NCBI GenBank assembly: GCA_963811335.1 | Contig: CAWERB010000023.1 | Location: 434,001 to 498,000 of the forward strand | Reading direction: 5' to 3' | Length of the DNA stretch: 64,000 bases | Source: Trebonia sp963811335 | GTDB lineage: Bacteria > Actinomycetota > Actinomycetes > Streptosporangiales > Streptosporangiaceae | Part shown: one piece after another, positions 18,701 through 28,038 of the stretch | Position numbering within the stretch: position 1 is the first letter of the stretch | Layout: each line of letters begins with the position of its first letter | The notes under the pieces: model-generated | What the model saw: the letters and a program-made list of their open reading frames with translations, nothing else | What the model was told of the DNA's origin: nothing | Database searches by the model: none | Position numbers and translations under genes: made by a program

Positions 18701-19825
18701 GGAGCACCCTTACTCAGATATCACGGGGTGAATCATGTATCGCTGTTCACTTGACCCGCAAGTACGGCAGCCATGGCACTCTAAGGCGTATCCGTATCAC
18801 ACGTCTTATCTATACCTTAACTAAACACAAACCGACTTAATACCCGTGCCTACCAGTTGGGTAATGTCCGCAACCGGCGGTAATCCGGAAATTTTTATGA
18901 CTCGTGAATTAAATTCGCGAAATGTAAAGCGCTTGCTCATGGATACTCCTCGCAGCGATCGTCACCGCCCGCCGGGCGGCCTGTCGCTGGACAACTCCCC
19001 CATCAGGCCGACGACGCCGAAAAGCCAATCGATTGCGCAAACGATTGCTTCATCCCGGGTGGATGACGGGCGGCCACTGCCCGCCGTGACCCCTAAACGA
19101 TGCGGCCCGCAAACCTCACCGCGTGGCAACCTGCCCGGGTTCCCGGAGTCCGCGCATCACGATCACACCCGACGCCACGTGCTGAGATACCCAGGCCTCG
19201 CGGCGAGCATGGCCATGCGCGCTGCCACTGGGACGCGGCACGGCCCCATCCTGGTGCCGAACGACGAATGCGTACCGGACACCCGCCGAGCCGGCCAATC
19301 GCGTCATTATCGTGTTACCCGCCACTGACAGCGTAAATACGAAACGCGCGATTCGACGGCAAATAAAGCGGCGCCGAATGGGCGATCCGGGCTAATCAGT
19401 GACCGCATATAATCGCGCTCAATTCGCACGGCTCACCGCCGATCCCCTCGGACATGATGTGACCTGTTCCTGCAGTCGGGCGAACAGGCGATCGGGGGTT
19501 CGCAATGATCGGCTGCCACAGGTTACGCATAACGGCACATAACCGCCCAGTCGCCGCACCACGCACCACGCCCGTCCGCGCACTCGTCGGGGCTGGTCGC
19601 GTTCGCGGCGCGGGCGCTACGCTCGGCAGGTGCGGGATGATCGTCCACGACCTGTCCCGCGCCGCCCTGCGCTGGAGGCCGCGGCACACGCTGTTACTCT
19701 TGGTCTGCTCGGTGCCAACGCGGTACCCGCGACAGTTGCAGTGGTTGAGATCATTAACGATGTCGATACCGCGCATTGACAGCCATGCCCTTCCGGGGTG
19801 CTCCGGCCGGGGTCACAGTGCCACT
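18701..19825. other. 1.1 kb intergenic region with an AT-rich island
   Basis: Between the divergent exporter and the DapA-like gene I see no supportable protein; a 160-codon frame at 18846-19328 has random composition. Bases about 18770-18940 are far more AT-rich than anything else nearby and include the palindrome GAATTAAATTC (18906-18916, within 18903-18919) and an imperfect GTAT...ATAC arrangement near 18790-18815. These could be operators or promoter DNA for the exporter. Bases 19330-19800 are ordinary GC-rich non-coding sequence. Confidence 0.5.
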
Positions 19826-20836
19826 ATGCGATACGAGCCTTTCCGCAATCTGTTCGTCACCCCCGTCCTGCCATTCGACGACGACGGTTCCATCGACGAG
19901 CCCGCGTACCGGGCCTTCCTGCACCGCTTCCTCACGCCGGAAGCCGAAGGCGCGGGCATGGCGGTGATCGCCAACCCTGAAGCCGGCGAGCTGTTCACCC
20001 TGGACCGCGAGGAGCGCCAGCGCGTGGTCCGGATCGTGCAAGAGGAGTCAGGTGGCCGAAACCCGGTGCTGGCCGGCGTGGTCGACGTGACCACCGCCGG
20101 AACGGTGCGGACTGCGAAGGACGCCGCCGATCTCGGGGTGGACGGCTTGTTCGTGTTCCCGCCGATCGGGGCGGGCGACATCACCCAGTCGTGGGACGCC
20201 GAGGCCTATCCCGAGGTACTGACCGACTTGCTGCGCGCCATCACCGCCGAGGTTGACCTGCCGATCGTCGTCCATCCGGTCGGCAAGACGACCGCGGCGT
20301 ACGGCGTGGGCTTGCCGGCCGCCGCGGTGCGGCGCGTATGCGAAGAGGTGCCCCAGGTCGTTGGGTGGAAGATGACCTACAACTACGACGGCTACCGTGC
20401 GGTCACCCGCACGCTGCGCGAACTGGACCGGCCGGTGGCGATCCTCGGCGCGGTGGCCAAGTACTTTCACGAGAACCTGGCGAACGGGGCCTTCGAGGGA
20501 ACCGCGTCCGGAGCGTGGAACTACGCGCTCGAGCCCATGCTGGAGCACATACTCTCCTGGCGCCACGCGGACGTGGGACGGGCGACCGAGATCTGGAACG
20601 GCGGCCTGGCCCAGCTGCAGGAGTACGTGTTCTCCGATTTCGGCAGGCTCCACGTCAGGTACAAGACGGCCGCGTGGCTGCGCGGCTTTATACCGAACCC
20701 GCTGATGCGCCCGCCCATGCCGCGCCCCCGCACGGACGAGGTGAACGCGCTCGCTGCCCTGCTCGCCGCGGCCGGGCTCTCCGTCATCGGCAAGGACGCC
20801 ATCGACCAGGCCGCCGAGCGGCTGAGGTTCGGGTAG
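19826..20836 (+). CDS. DapA-family (class I aldolase-fold) lyase or hydratase-aldolase
   Basis: A 336-residue member of the dihydrodipicolinate synthase/N-acetylneuraminate lyase superfamily. The opening NLFVTPVLPFDDDGSIDEPA is the standard first strand, and Lys182 in VVGWKMTYN is at the Schiff-base position. The site that holds Tyr in true DapA (LYNxP) reads VVHPVG here, with His150, so lysine biosynthesis is unlikely; a pyruvate-releasing or dehydratase step in catabolism fits better. ATG 19826 is chosen because the family start motif follows at once; the open frame extends upstream to 19505 without homology. It is 41 bases ahead of the MetE-like gene and probably cotranscribed. Confidence 0.8.
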   Translation: MRYEPFRNLFVTPVLPFDDDGSIDEPAYRAFLHRFLTPEAEGAGMAVIANPEAGELFTLDREERQRVVRIVQEESGGRNPVLAGVVDVTTAGTVRTAKDAADLGVDGLFVFPPIGAGDITQSWDAEAYPEVLTDLLRAITAEVDLPIVVHPVGKTTAAYGVGLPAAAVRRVCEEVPQVVGWKMTYNYDGYRAVTRTLRELDRPVAILGAVAKYFHENLANGAFEGTASGAWNYALEPMLEHILSWRHADVGRATEIWNGGLAQLQEYVFSDFGRLHVRYKTAAWLRGFIPNPLMRPPMPRPRTDEVNALAALLAAAGLSVIGKDAIDQAAERLRFG

Positions 20837-20877
20837 GCCCGAGGCAGACCGTCGTCAAGTACAAGGAGAGCGATCGG

Positions 20878-22023
20878 ATGGAAGCTGGCACCCGTTCACC
20901 GGCCGAGGCCAGGATCTACCGGGCGGACGTCGTAGGGTCCATGCTCCGGCCGGCCTGGCTGCTCGACGCCCGTCAGCGGCTCCGCGCCGGCACGATGACG
21001 CCCGAGGCATACAAGGAAATCGAGGACCGCGCGGTTGCTGAGGCGATCTCGATCCAGGAGCGGGCCGGCGTCGATGTGGTCACCGACGGGGAGATGCGGC
21101 GCGATATCTTCTTCGACCTGTTCGCGAACGGCATGTCCGGCTTCAGCCGCGCCGCGGGCCACACTGTCCGCTTCCGGGGCAAGCGGCCCCAGGACGCGAT
21201 GGAGGTGCAGGTTCCCTTCGCCGTCACGGACCGGATCAGGCCCCGCTCCTCCCCGGCTCTCAAGGAGTTTCTCGCCGCCAGGGACCGGACCGGGCGGCCG
21301 CTGAAGGTAACGCTGCCGAGCCCCATGCTGATCGCGGGGTTCTGGTCGCCTGAGCAGTCCGGCGCGGTGTACCCCGATCCCTTTGCCCTTTTCGCCGAGT
21401 CGGCGGAGGCGGTGCGCGGCTGGGTGCGCGAGTTGTTCGACGCCGGATGCCATTACGTCCAGATCGACGCTCCGGAGTTCAACGAAGTCTACGCCGACGC
21501 GCGCGTGCGCGCCGACTACGAGAGCCGCGGGATCGACCCGGCACGGTTCAAGGCCGAGGGGGCTGAGCTGCTCAACTATGTCGCCGGCGTCTCCCGGCCG
21601 CCGGGCACGCGGCTCGGACTGCACGTGTGCAAGGGCAACGGGACCCAGTCGTGGATCGCCGAGGGCGGCTACGAGGACATCTGCCGCGAGGTCTTTAAGC
21701 GGGCAGACGACTTCGACGTCTTTCACCTGGAGTTCGACGACGAGCGGTCGGGCTCCTTCGAGCCCCTCCGGCACCTACCGGACAACAAGGTCGCGGTGCT
21801 GGGTCTCGTATCCACCAAATGGCAGGCGCTTGAGGAACCTGACCTGCTGAGGAACCGAATTCAGCAAGCCGCGGCGTTCCACCCGCGGAGGCGGTTGGCG
21901 CTGGCTACCCAGTGCGGGTTCGCGTCCGCGAGTGAAACGGCCGAGCAGCGGAAGATCACGCCGGAAATCCAGGCGGCGAAGCTCAGGCTGGTCGCCGACG
22001 TGGCTCACTCCGTCTGGAATTGA
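20878..22023 (+). CDS. MetE C-terminal-domain-like zinc protein (cobalamin-independent methyltransferase family)
   Basis: A 381-residue single-domain protein of the UROD/MetE-like barrel superfamily. Candidate zinc ligands are His249 and Cys251 (GLHVCKGN), Glu285 (FHLEFDDE) and Cys346 (ALATQCGFAS), in the order and near the spacing of MetE. The N-terminal tetrahydrofolate-binding half of true MetE is absent, as in the short archaeal and catabolic homologues. The family activates a thiol on zinc and transfers a one-carbon or alkyl group. ATG 20878 has a good AAGGAGAG ribosome site. Position next to aromatic catabolic genes suggests a demethylation or thiol-adduct step, but this is inference. 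Confidence 0.75.
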   Translation: MEAGTRSPAEARIYRADVVGSMLRPAWLLDARQRLRAGTMTPEAYKEIEDRAVAEAISIQERAGVDVVTDGEMRRDIFFDLFANGMSGFSRAAGHTVRFRGKRPQDAMEVQVPFAVTDRIRPRSSPALKEFLAARDRTGRPLKVTLPSPMLIAGFWSPEQSGAVYPDPFALFAESAEAVRGWVRELFDAGCHYVQIDAPEFNEVYADARVRADYESRGIDPARFKAEGAELLNYVAGVSRPPGTRLGLHVCKGNGTQSWIAEGGYEDICREVFKRADDFDVFHLEFDDERSGSFEPLRHLPDNKVAVLGLVSTKWQALEEPDLLRNRIQQAAAFHPRRRLALATQCGFASASETAEQRKITPEIQAAKLRLVADVAHSVWN

Positions 22024-22039
22024 CTGACGCGGGCCGGGC

Positions 22040-23081
22040 TCAGATAGGCGGGGCGTTCCACAGGCCGGCATCGGCGCGGACTTCGGCAGCGAGCGCGAAC
22101 AGGTCCGCGCCGGTGCCGCCGGTGCCCCAGCGGTCGGCGTACGCGTTGTCCATCGACCATACCCGGGGCACCCACGCGTCTTCGTCAGTGACCAGTTCGA
22201 GTTCCGTGGTGTACTCGATCACGTTGCGGTCCGGGTCGGCGAAGTAGGCGTAGGTGTTGTCGCCGGCGCTGTGCCGGCCCGGTCCCCACAGCGGCGGGTG
22301 GCCTGCCCTGATGCAGGCCGGTGCCGCGCAGGTACTCCTCTATCCCGCGCATCTCGAACGAGACATGGTTCAGCCCGGGTACGTTGCCGTGCGCGATCGC
22401 CAGGTTGTGATGCTCGGCCGAGCAGCGCAGGAAGCACATCCGGTCGCCCAGCCAGTCCGACAGCCGGAATCCCAGGTGCCGCTCGTAGAACGCCATCAGG
22501 GCGGGCACGTCGGGCGAGTTGATCACGACGTGGCTGATCTTCCTGGGCACGGACTCGCGGGCCTGCAGTTCCCGGTACGGTTTGGGTCCCACGTCGGCGG
22601 ACACCTCGACCACCCGGCCCTCGGGGTCGAAGAAGCGCAGGCCGTACCCGCCACCAGGGCTGTTGAGCTTGCCGGGCTCGCGGACCAGTCGCACGCCGTC
22701 CGTGCCCAGGCGCGCGGCCAGGCCGTCCACCACGGCCGCGTCGCGGGCGCCGAACGCGATGATGTCCATCCGCGAGGCGGTCGCGGCCCTGACCCGCAAG
22801 ATGAACGGCTCCGGCGACCCGACGGCGCCGAGGAACGCCACGTTGCCGTCGTCGGCGATGCGGTACAGGCCCCAGACCCGCTCGTAGAACCGGAGCGCGC
22901 GCTCGTAGTCCGCCATCGCTAGCCCGACGTAGCGCAGGTGGGTGATCCCGCACCGGGCGGCGATCTCCGACGCGGGCGGCCCGGTCCGCGGGACTGGCGG
23001 GGCCAGCGGCAGTTCCGGCGCGGGCAGCGGCGGCTGGATGCCGTCCAGGTTGACGTCGCTGAAGGAGGAAGTGTCAGTCAC
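22040..23081 (-). pseudogene. Two-domain VOC dioxygenase (type I extradiol-like), one frameshift
   Basis: Two VOC modules follow a short leader: the first opens at ITHLRYVGLAMADYERALRF, the second at ISHVVINSPDVPALMAFYER. Metal-type residues are present: His in ISHVV, His in GLNHVSFEM and Glu in VIEYTTE. This is the layout of catechol 2,3-dioxygenase-like extradiol enzymes, which open aromatic rings using Fe(II). Near 22295 an extra base shifts the frame; afterwards HPPLWGPGRHSAGDNTYAYF continues the domain to the stop at 22040. GTG 23081 overlaps the stop of the binding-protein gene (GTGA), so the gene is translationally coupled as the last gene of the leftward operon. Confidence 0.75.
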
Positions 23082-24256
23082 TGCGATACGCCCCACAATT
23101 GCTGGTAGACCTGCTTGAAGTCGCCGCTCCCGTACCATTCGCCGGTATTGGCCGCTTCGGTGGTCAGGGTCAGCCCGGCGACGTTGGCCGCGGTGAAGAC
23201 GCGGATCCCCACGTGCTCGTCAAGGACGACCGGCTGGCCGAGCAGTTGCCGCAGTACCTGGTCGATGCTGGCCCAGCCGAACTGGTAGCCGTTATCGCCG
23301 GTGTCCTCGGCCTGGTAGTTGCCCTGGGCGATGAACTGCAAGTTAGACAGCACGCCGTTGATCCCGGTGACCTTGACCCCCTTGGCCGCCGAGACGGTCT
23401 GCAGGCCGTGAATGATGGCGGAGACGTCGGCATCGAATTCGCTCAGCACGTAACCGACGTGCGGGTCCTGGATGAGCGCGGTGCTGATCAGCGACGGAAG
23501 GCTGCTCAGCTGCTCGGTGGTTGTCTTGAACACGGTCAGCTTGCAGCCTGGGCAGTGCGTGCGTACCTCCGGTATGGCACCGTTCTCGACGTAGCCGATG
23601 CTCGCCGCCGAGTCGGTAACCTCCGGGAGGACGATGTCACCGGTGCCCTTAGATTCCGCGATGATCCAGTCCGCTTCCAGCGAGGTCAACAGCCCGGTGG
23701 GCGGAGAGTTATAGGCGAGCTCGTCCGTCCCGGGTTGTGAGCCCTGGTCGCCAACCAAGATCGGGATGTGCCTGGATTCAAGCAGGTTGATCCCCTGCTG
23801 CGCCATCGCGTTCGGGATGGAGTCGGTGATGACCGCCGCGGCGCCGGAGTGGGCCGCCTGGCTGAGGCACTGCGCGACGCCCGACGGGCTGAACGCCGGA
23901 TCGCATGGCCGCACGGTAAGCCCGGCGGCTGCCGCGGCGTCCCGCAGGCCACTCAGCACCACCTGAAAATACGGCACGGTCAGGCCGATGGGAACGTAGT
24001 ACACGACCTTGCCCCGCAGGCTGGCCACGTTCTTCAGCGCGGGCCCGGGGGCCGTGAACGCCGCCGAGGTGCCCGAGTACTTAGCGAGCTGCTGCTGGGC
24101 GTAGGCAACCGAGGTTGCGGTGGATCCGCTGGCACTGGCACTAGGGGCACTGCCCCCGCCGCTAGCCGTACTGGCACTGCTGCACGCGGCGAGCGCGAGC
24201 ACGCTTCCGGCTACCGCGGCCAGGGCGCCGCGTCTGTATGGGCGTTTTCTGTGCAT
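23078..24256 (-). CDS. Sugar-type ABC importer substrate-binding lipoprotein
   Basis: A 392-residue exported protein. The N-terminus is a lipoprotein signal (RKRPYRRG, hydrophobic core, LALAAC lipobox with Cys25), then a Ser/Gly/Ala-rich linker to about residue 50. The body has the periplasmic-binding-protein type I pattern of the RbsB/CUT2 group: GKVVYYVPIGLTVPYFQVV, AAVITDSIPNAM, TGDIVLPEV, VGYVLSEFDAD and VKVTGINGV. It should sit on the outer face of the membrane and feed the adjacent permease. The ligand is unknown; in this operon an aromatic or cyclic acid is at least as likely as a sugar. A good AGAGGAG ribosome site precedes the ATG. Confidence 0.88.
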   Translation of the reverse strand: MHRKRPYRRGALAAVAGSVLALAACSSASTASGGGSAPSASASGSTATSVAYAQQQLAKYSGTSAAFTAPGPALKNVASLRGKVVYYVPIGLTVPYFQVVLSGLRDAAAAAGLTVRPCDPAFSPSGVAQCLSQAAHSGAAAVITDSIPNAMAQQGINLLESRHIPILVGDQGSQPGTDELAYNSPPTGLLTSLEADWIIAESKGTGDIVLPEVTDSAASIGYVENGAIPEVRTHCPGCKLTVFKTTTEQLSSLPSLISTALIQDPHVGYVLSEFDADVSAIIHGLQTVSAAKGVKVTGINGVLSNLQFIAQGNYQAEDTGDNGYQFGWASIDQVLRQLLGQPVVLDEHVGIRVFTAANVAGLTLTTEAANTGEWYGSGDFKQVYQQLWGVSQ

Positions 24257-24284
24257 GTTAAGGCTCCTCTGGGAGATGACGGCG

Positions 24285-25292
24285 TCAGGCGCCGGCCTGG
24301 CGACGTCGCACCACCGTGGCGACGGCCACGGCGACGATCAGGGACAGGCCGAAGAAGAAGTCGGTGATCCAGCCCGCGTAGCCGAGTAGCTGCAGCCCGA
24401 CGATGCCGGTGATGAGGAAGTAGACGGCGATGAACCCGCCCGCCGGGTTGAAGCGGCCGGGAAGGACGATCGCGGTCCCCAGGAAGGTCGAGGCGAACGC
24501 CGGGAGCAGGTAGGTCGCCAACGACGTCGGGTCGTACCCGCCGAGCCCGAGAACCGCGATGACGCCGCCCGCCCCGCAGATGATCCCGGCGGCGATGAAG
24601 GAACCCATGCGGATTCTGCGCACCCTGATCCCGGCGAGCCGGGCTACTTCCCGGTTCGCGCCGACGAAGGTCATGTACCGGCCAAGCGGCGTGAACGACA
24701 TGATGTAGGCGAAGACCGCGGTCAGCGCGAGCCCGTAGTAGAAGGACAGCGGCAGGCTGAGGAACTGCGTGTTGGCGACCTTCGCATCAGCCAGGCTGAG
24801 GCCGCCTACCGTGCTCATGCCGGACGCCCACAGCGTGATGCCCTCCAGCAGGGTCGCCATGCCAAGGGTGACCACGATGGGGTTGATGCCGACGATGACC
24901 ACCAGGATGGCGTTGGCCAGCCCGGCCGCGGCGCACGCCGCCGCCGCCAGCACACAGGCGATGACGATGTTCATGTGGTGGACGCTGGCGAGCACGGGGA
25001 CCAGGGTGGCCGCCAGGCCGAGCATGGACGCGATCGACAGGTCGAATTCTCCGACCGCGAGCGTGCAGGTCAGGGCCAGCATGAGGAACACGTACGCTTG
25101 CTGCTCGCCGAAGATGGTCTGGAAGGTGCCGGTACTGAGGAACCTGCCGGGTGCCGCCAGCGTGAACGCGAGGATCATCAGTCCCCACAACCCCACGATG
25201 GCGTAACGGCCGCCGACCGCCCGGGCCAGTCGCCTTCCAGCCGGGATCGCGGGTACTTCAGCGCCGCTGGCGCGCGTCCGCGTCGCTGTCAT
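24285..25292 (-). CDS. CUT2-type ABC importer permease (RbsC-like)
   Basis: A 335-residue membrane protein with about nine to ten hydrophobic helices. Family marks are LTCTLAVGEFDLSIASMLGLAA in the second third of the N-terminal half (RbsC AGGIDLSVGS equivalent, here with EFDLSI), INPIVVTLGMATLLEGI, and GANREVARLAGIRVRRIRMGSFIAAGI, the EAA-like cytoplasmic loop that contacts the ATPase. It probably forms a homodimer. ATG 25292 overlaps the ATPase stop by ATGA, showing coupling. It is followed after 28 bases by the binding-protein gene. Confidence 0.9.
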   Translation of the reverse strand: MTATRTRASGAEVPAIPAGRRLARAVGGRYAIVGLWGLMILAFTLAAPGRFLSTGTFQTIFGEQQAYVFLMLALTCTLAVGEFDLSIASMLGLAATLVPVLASVHHMNIVIACVLAAAACAAAGLANAILVVIVGINPIVVTLGMATLLEGITLWASGMSTVGGLSLADAKVANTQFLSLPLSFYYGLALTAVFAYIMSFTPLGRYMTFVGANREVARLAGIRVRRIRMGSFIAAGIICGAGGVIAVLGLGGYDPTSLATYLLPAFASTFLGTAIVLPGRFNPAGGFIAVYFLITGIVGLQLLGYAGWITDFFFGLSLIVAVAVATVVRRRQAGA

Positions 25293-26809
25293 GAAACGAC
25301 CTCCTCAGCGTAGCTGCGGGCCAGGATCTCCTCGGCGGTCAGTTCGCCGGTCAGCTCGGCTCGCAGGCGGCCTGAAGCGAGGATGATCACGCGATCGCAG
25401 ATGGCGGCGAGTTCCCCGGCTTCTGCCGAGGCGATGAGTACTGCCGCGCCGGAGTCGGCGAGCGCTCTGAGCGCGTGCAGCAGGTCGGCGCGGGCACCGA
25501 CGTCGACCGCTTGGGTGGGCTCGTGCGCGACTAGGACGGCGGGCTGGCCGGCCAGCCACTTGCCGAGCATCAGCTTTTGCTGGTTGCCGCCGGACAGAGC
25601 GCCGGCAGGCAGGTCCGGGAGCCTGGGCGTGATACTGAGCTCGGCGGCGACGCGGCTGAACTCCTCGCGCTGCCAGCCGTTGGACAGGCGGTACCACGAG
25701 GCCCGCCCGGGGACTCGCGGGATGGTCAGGTTCTCCAGCACGCTCAGCCTGAGCGCCAGGCCGTCACTGGCCCGGTCCTGTGGCACCAGGGCCACTCCCG
25801 CCTCGATCAAGCTGGCGGGCTTGGAGCTGACCAGGTCATGAGCCCGTCCCCGGACCACGGCGACACCGCGTCCACCTGGCTGGGCTCCGGCGAGCAGGTA
25901 GGGAACGTCTTCGTAGCCAGAGTCGGCCGGCCCGGTGATCCCGGTGACCTCGCCCCCGCGCAAACGCAGGTCCAGCCCGTTCAGCCGGCGCGACACGAGC
26001 CCGGTGGCCACCAGCACGTCAGGTCCGGGCGCGTCCCGGTCGACGCGGGCGCGGCGCCGCACGGACACGTCACGTCCGAGCATCAGCCTGGTGAGGCCGG
26101 CCTCGGTGATTCCGCTGACCGGCAACCCGGCCCCGGTGACCTTGCCGTCACGTAGCACGGTGACCTTGCCCGCGTGCGCTACGACTTCATCGAGCCGGTG
26201 GCTGACGAGGAGCACGGACGTGCCGTCGTTCGCGAGGTCGTGCAGGATCTTCCAGAATTCATGCAGGACGGGCCGCGGCAGAGCCTGGGTGGCCTCGTCG
26301 AAAACGATGCAGCCTTGCCCCGGGTTGTGGGTCTGGAGCGCCCGGGCAATCGCGACGACGGCCCGCTGGCCCGCGCTCAGCCCGGCGACGGTAGCGTCGG
26401 GGCTGATGGTGACGCCTAGCCGGTCGAAGGTGGCGGCTACCGCTTTCTTTTCTGCTGGCCGCCGGATACGCCGGCTCAGCCGCCGCACCCTGAACTGGCC
26501 GATGCGGACGTTGTCAAGGACCGAGGCGCTGTCGACCAGGCCGAGATCCTGGTGGACGAACGACAGGCCGAGCGTCCGCAGCGCCGACACCCGGACCGGC
26601 GGGCCGAGCGGCGTCCCGTTCACCAGGAAACGGGCGCCGGGATCGGCCGGGTAGAATCCGGACAGCAGCTTGATAAGCGTCGACTTCCCCGAGCCGTTCT
26701 GCCCGATGAGCGCGTGGATCTCCCCCGGCGCGATCTCGAGGTCAGCGGAGTCGAGCACCTTGGCCAGGCCGAAGGTCTTGCTCGCGTTCTGGATCTCGAG
26801 CCGTTCCAC
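25289..26809 (-). CDS. CUT2-type ABC importer ATPase with two nucleotide-binding domains (RbsA-like)
   Basis: A 506-residue protein with two ABC domains. The first is canonical: Walker A GQNGSGKST (about residues 36-44), signature GLSAGQRAVV, Walker B CIVFDEAT and the switch His in LLVSHRLDE. The second has a degenerate Walker A (GITGPADSGYEDV, no GK[ST]) but an intact LSGGNQQK signature; its Walker B reads VLVAHEPTQAVDVGAR, with His where Asp is usual. Loss of Walker A in the second domain is common in RbsA proteins, the His is not. It starts 4 bases after the hydroxylase stop and overlaps the permease start, so the five-gene leftward operon is tightly packed. Confidence 0.92.
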   Translation of the reverse strand: MERLEIQNASKTFGLAKVLDSADLEIAPGEIHALIGQNGSGKSTLIKLLSGFYPADPGARFLVNGTPLGPPVRVSALRTLGLSFVHQDLGLVDSASVLDNVRIGQFRVRRLSRRIRRPAEKKAVAATFDRLGVTISPDATVAGLSAGQRAVVAIARALQTHNPGQGCIVFDEATQALPRPVLHEFWKILHDLANDGTSVLLVSHRLDEVVAHAGKVTVLRDGKVTGAGLPVSGITEAGLTRLMLGRDVSVRRRARVDRDAPGPDVLVATGLVSRRLNGLDLRLRGGEVTGITGPADSGYEDVPYLLAGAQPGGRGVAVVRGRAHDLVSSKPASLIEAGVALVPQDRASDGLALRLSVLENLTIPRVPGRASWYRLSNGWQREEFSRVAAELSITPRLPDLPAGALSGGNQQKLMLGKWLAGQPAVLVAHEPTQAVDVGARADLLHALRALADSGAAVLIASAEAGELAAICDRVIILASGRLRAELTGELTAEEILARSYAEEVVS

Positions 26810-26813
26810 GGGA

Positions 26814-27959
26814 TCAGGCCGGCTGGTTGAGAACGGCGGCGACTTGCGCCGTCTGGCCGGGAAGGTCGGCGCGCATCCGCTTGATCGCGTCCGGCAGGCT
26901 CTCGGCGGTGACCGACATCTCGTTGAGCAGGATCTGGTGGGAGACGTCCTGCACCAGCTTGCATCGCGGCCAGCGGCGCTTGCCCAAGGCGGTCAGCGCC
27001 TGGTCGACCGGCATGTCGGTGCCGAGAAGCTCGGCCAGGACCACCGCGTCCTCGAGAGCCATGCCGGCGCCCTGCGTGATGTGCGGCGCGCAGGCGTGCG
27101 CGGCATCACCGAGGACCACGACCCGGCCCTGGTGCCAGGGCAGCGGTAGCATGACCTCGCTGAGCGGGCTGTACACGATGCCTTCCGGGCCGGTGATGCT
27201 GTCGCGCAGCTCGCCAGGCAGGCCGGTGAATCCCTCCATGCGCTCCCGCACCAGGTCGTCGAAGCGCGCCGGGTCGTGGCGCGGCTGGCCCGGCTCCGGG
27301 GTGACCAGGAACATGTACATCTCCCGCTCGTTGAGCGGGATGACTCCGGGCTTGGAGCCGACGCCCTGGTAGACGTAGCTGCACGTGATGTCGGCGGGCC
27401 TGGGGAAGGTGACCCGCCATACCCCGTATCCGGTGAAGACCGGCTCGTGCTCCCGCCCGAACAGCCGTCGGCGCATCGCCGACTTGATGCCGTCGAACGC
27501 GACGACCAGGTTGAACTCAGCCCAGTCGCCCGCGGTGAATTCGACCTGGACCCGGTCTCCCTCCTGCCGCAGGCCGCAGACGGTGACCCCGCGGCGGAGT
27601 TTCGCACCAGCCCGCTCCGCCGCGGACAGCAGGATGCGCTGCAAGTCAGGACGCGTGAGCGCATTGTTGGCCGGGACGTCACCGTCGAATCCGGACGGTA
27701 CCTCCACGATGAGCTCGCCGCGGGCATCGCAGAACCGTACCCGGTCGAACTGGTAGCCCGCCTCGATGCACTCGTCGAGCACGCCGATGGCGCGCAGCGC
27801 CCGCAGGCTGTTGGCGGGCTGGTTGATGCCAACCCCGAGCACCTCGGGGCTCGCGTTGATCTCGACGAGCTCAACATCCGCGCCGAGCTGGGCCATTGCC
27901 GTGCCGACGGCCAGCCCGCCGATGCCGGCGCCTACCACCAGAACGCGTCTGGGCAACAC
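26814..27959 (-). CDS. FAD-dependent aromatic hydroxylase (salicylate/p-hydroxybenzoate hydroxylase family)
   Basis: A 381-residue group A flavoprotein monooxygenase. VLVVGAGIGGLAVGTAMAQL near the start is the FAD Rossmann motif, VVAFDGIKSAMRR is the DG motif and GRVVVLGDAAHACAPHITQG is the GD motif, in the right order. Enzymes of this family hydroxylate phenolic acids with NAD(P)H and oxygen in the cytosol. GTG 27959 is preferred to ATG 27989 because GGAGG lies 6 bases before it and the dinucleotide fold begins directly after. It is first in the leftward operon and divergent from the LysR gene, so it is the probable entry step and main regulated promoter. Substrate not deducible. Confidence 0.88.
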   Translation of the reverse strand: MLPRRVLVVGAGIGGLAVGTAMAQLGADVELVEINASPEVLGVGINQPANSLRALRAIGVLDECIEAGYQFDRVRFCDARGELIVEVPSGFDGDVPANNALTRPDLQRILLSAAERAGAKLRRGVTVCGLRQEGDRVQVEFTAGDWAEFNLVVAFDGIKSAMRRRLFGREHEPVFTGYGVWRVTFPRPADITCSYVYQGVGSKPGVIPLNEREMYMFLVTPEPGQPRHDPARFDDLVRERMEGFTGLPGELRDSITGPEGIVYSPLSEVMLPLPWHQGRVVVLGDAAHACAPHITQGAGMALEDAVVLAELLGTDMPVDQALTALGKRRWPRCKLVQDVSHQILLNEMSVTAESLPDAIKRMRADLPGQTAQVAAVLNQPA

Positions 27960-28038
27960 CCGCCACCTCCGTGGGGTCGTGTTTCGCAAACGTAAACAAG
28001 CGGCGTCCGGCTAGAAAGAACCGATTTACGATGGCTGT

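Noticed and set aside
18846..19328. 160-codon open frame in the AT-rich gap
   Set aside because: Random amino-acid composition, no ribosome site and no family pattern; the frame crosses a sharp composition change without effect.
19755..19775. Possible third LysR operator before the DapA-like gene
   Set aside because: Only one TCGATA half-site is present; the partner is TAACGA with 2-base spacing, which does not match the N5 palindrome.
19505..19825. Upstream extension of the DapA-like gene to an earlier start
   Set aside because: The extra ~107 residues have no similarity to the family and the normal N-terminus begins at ATG 19826.
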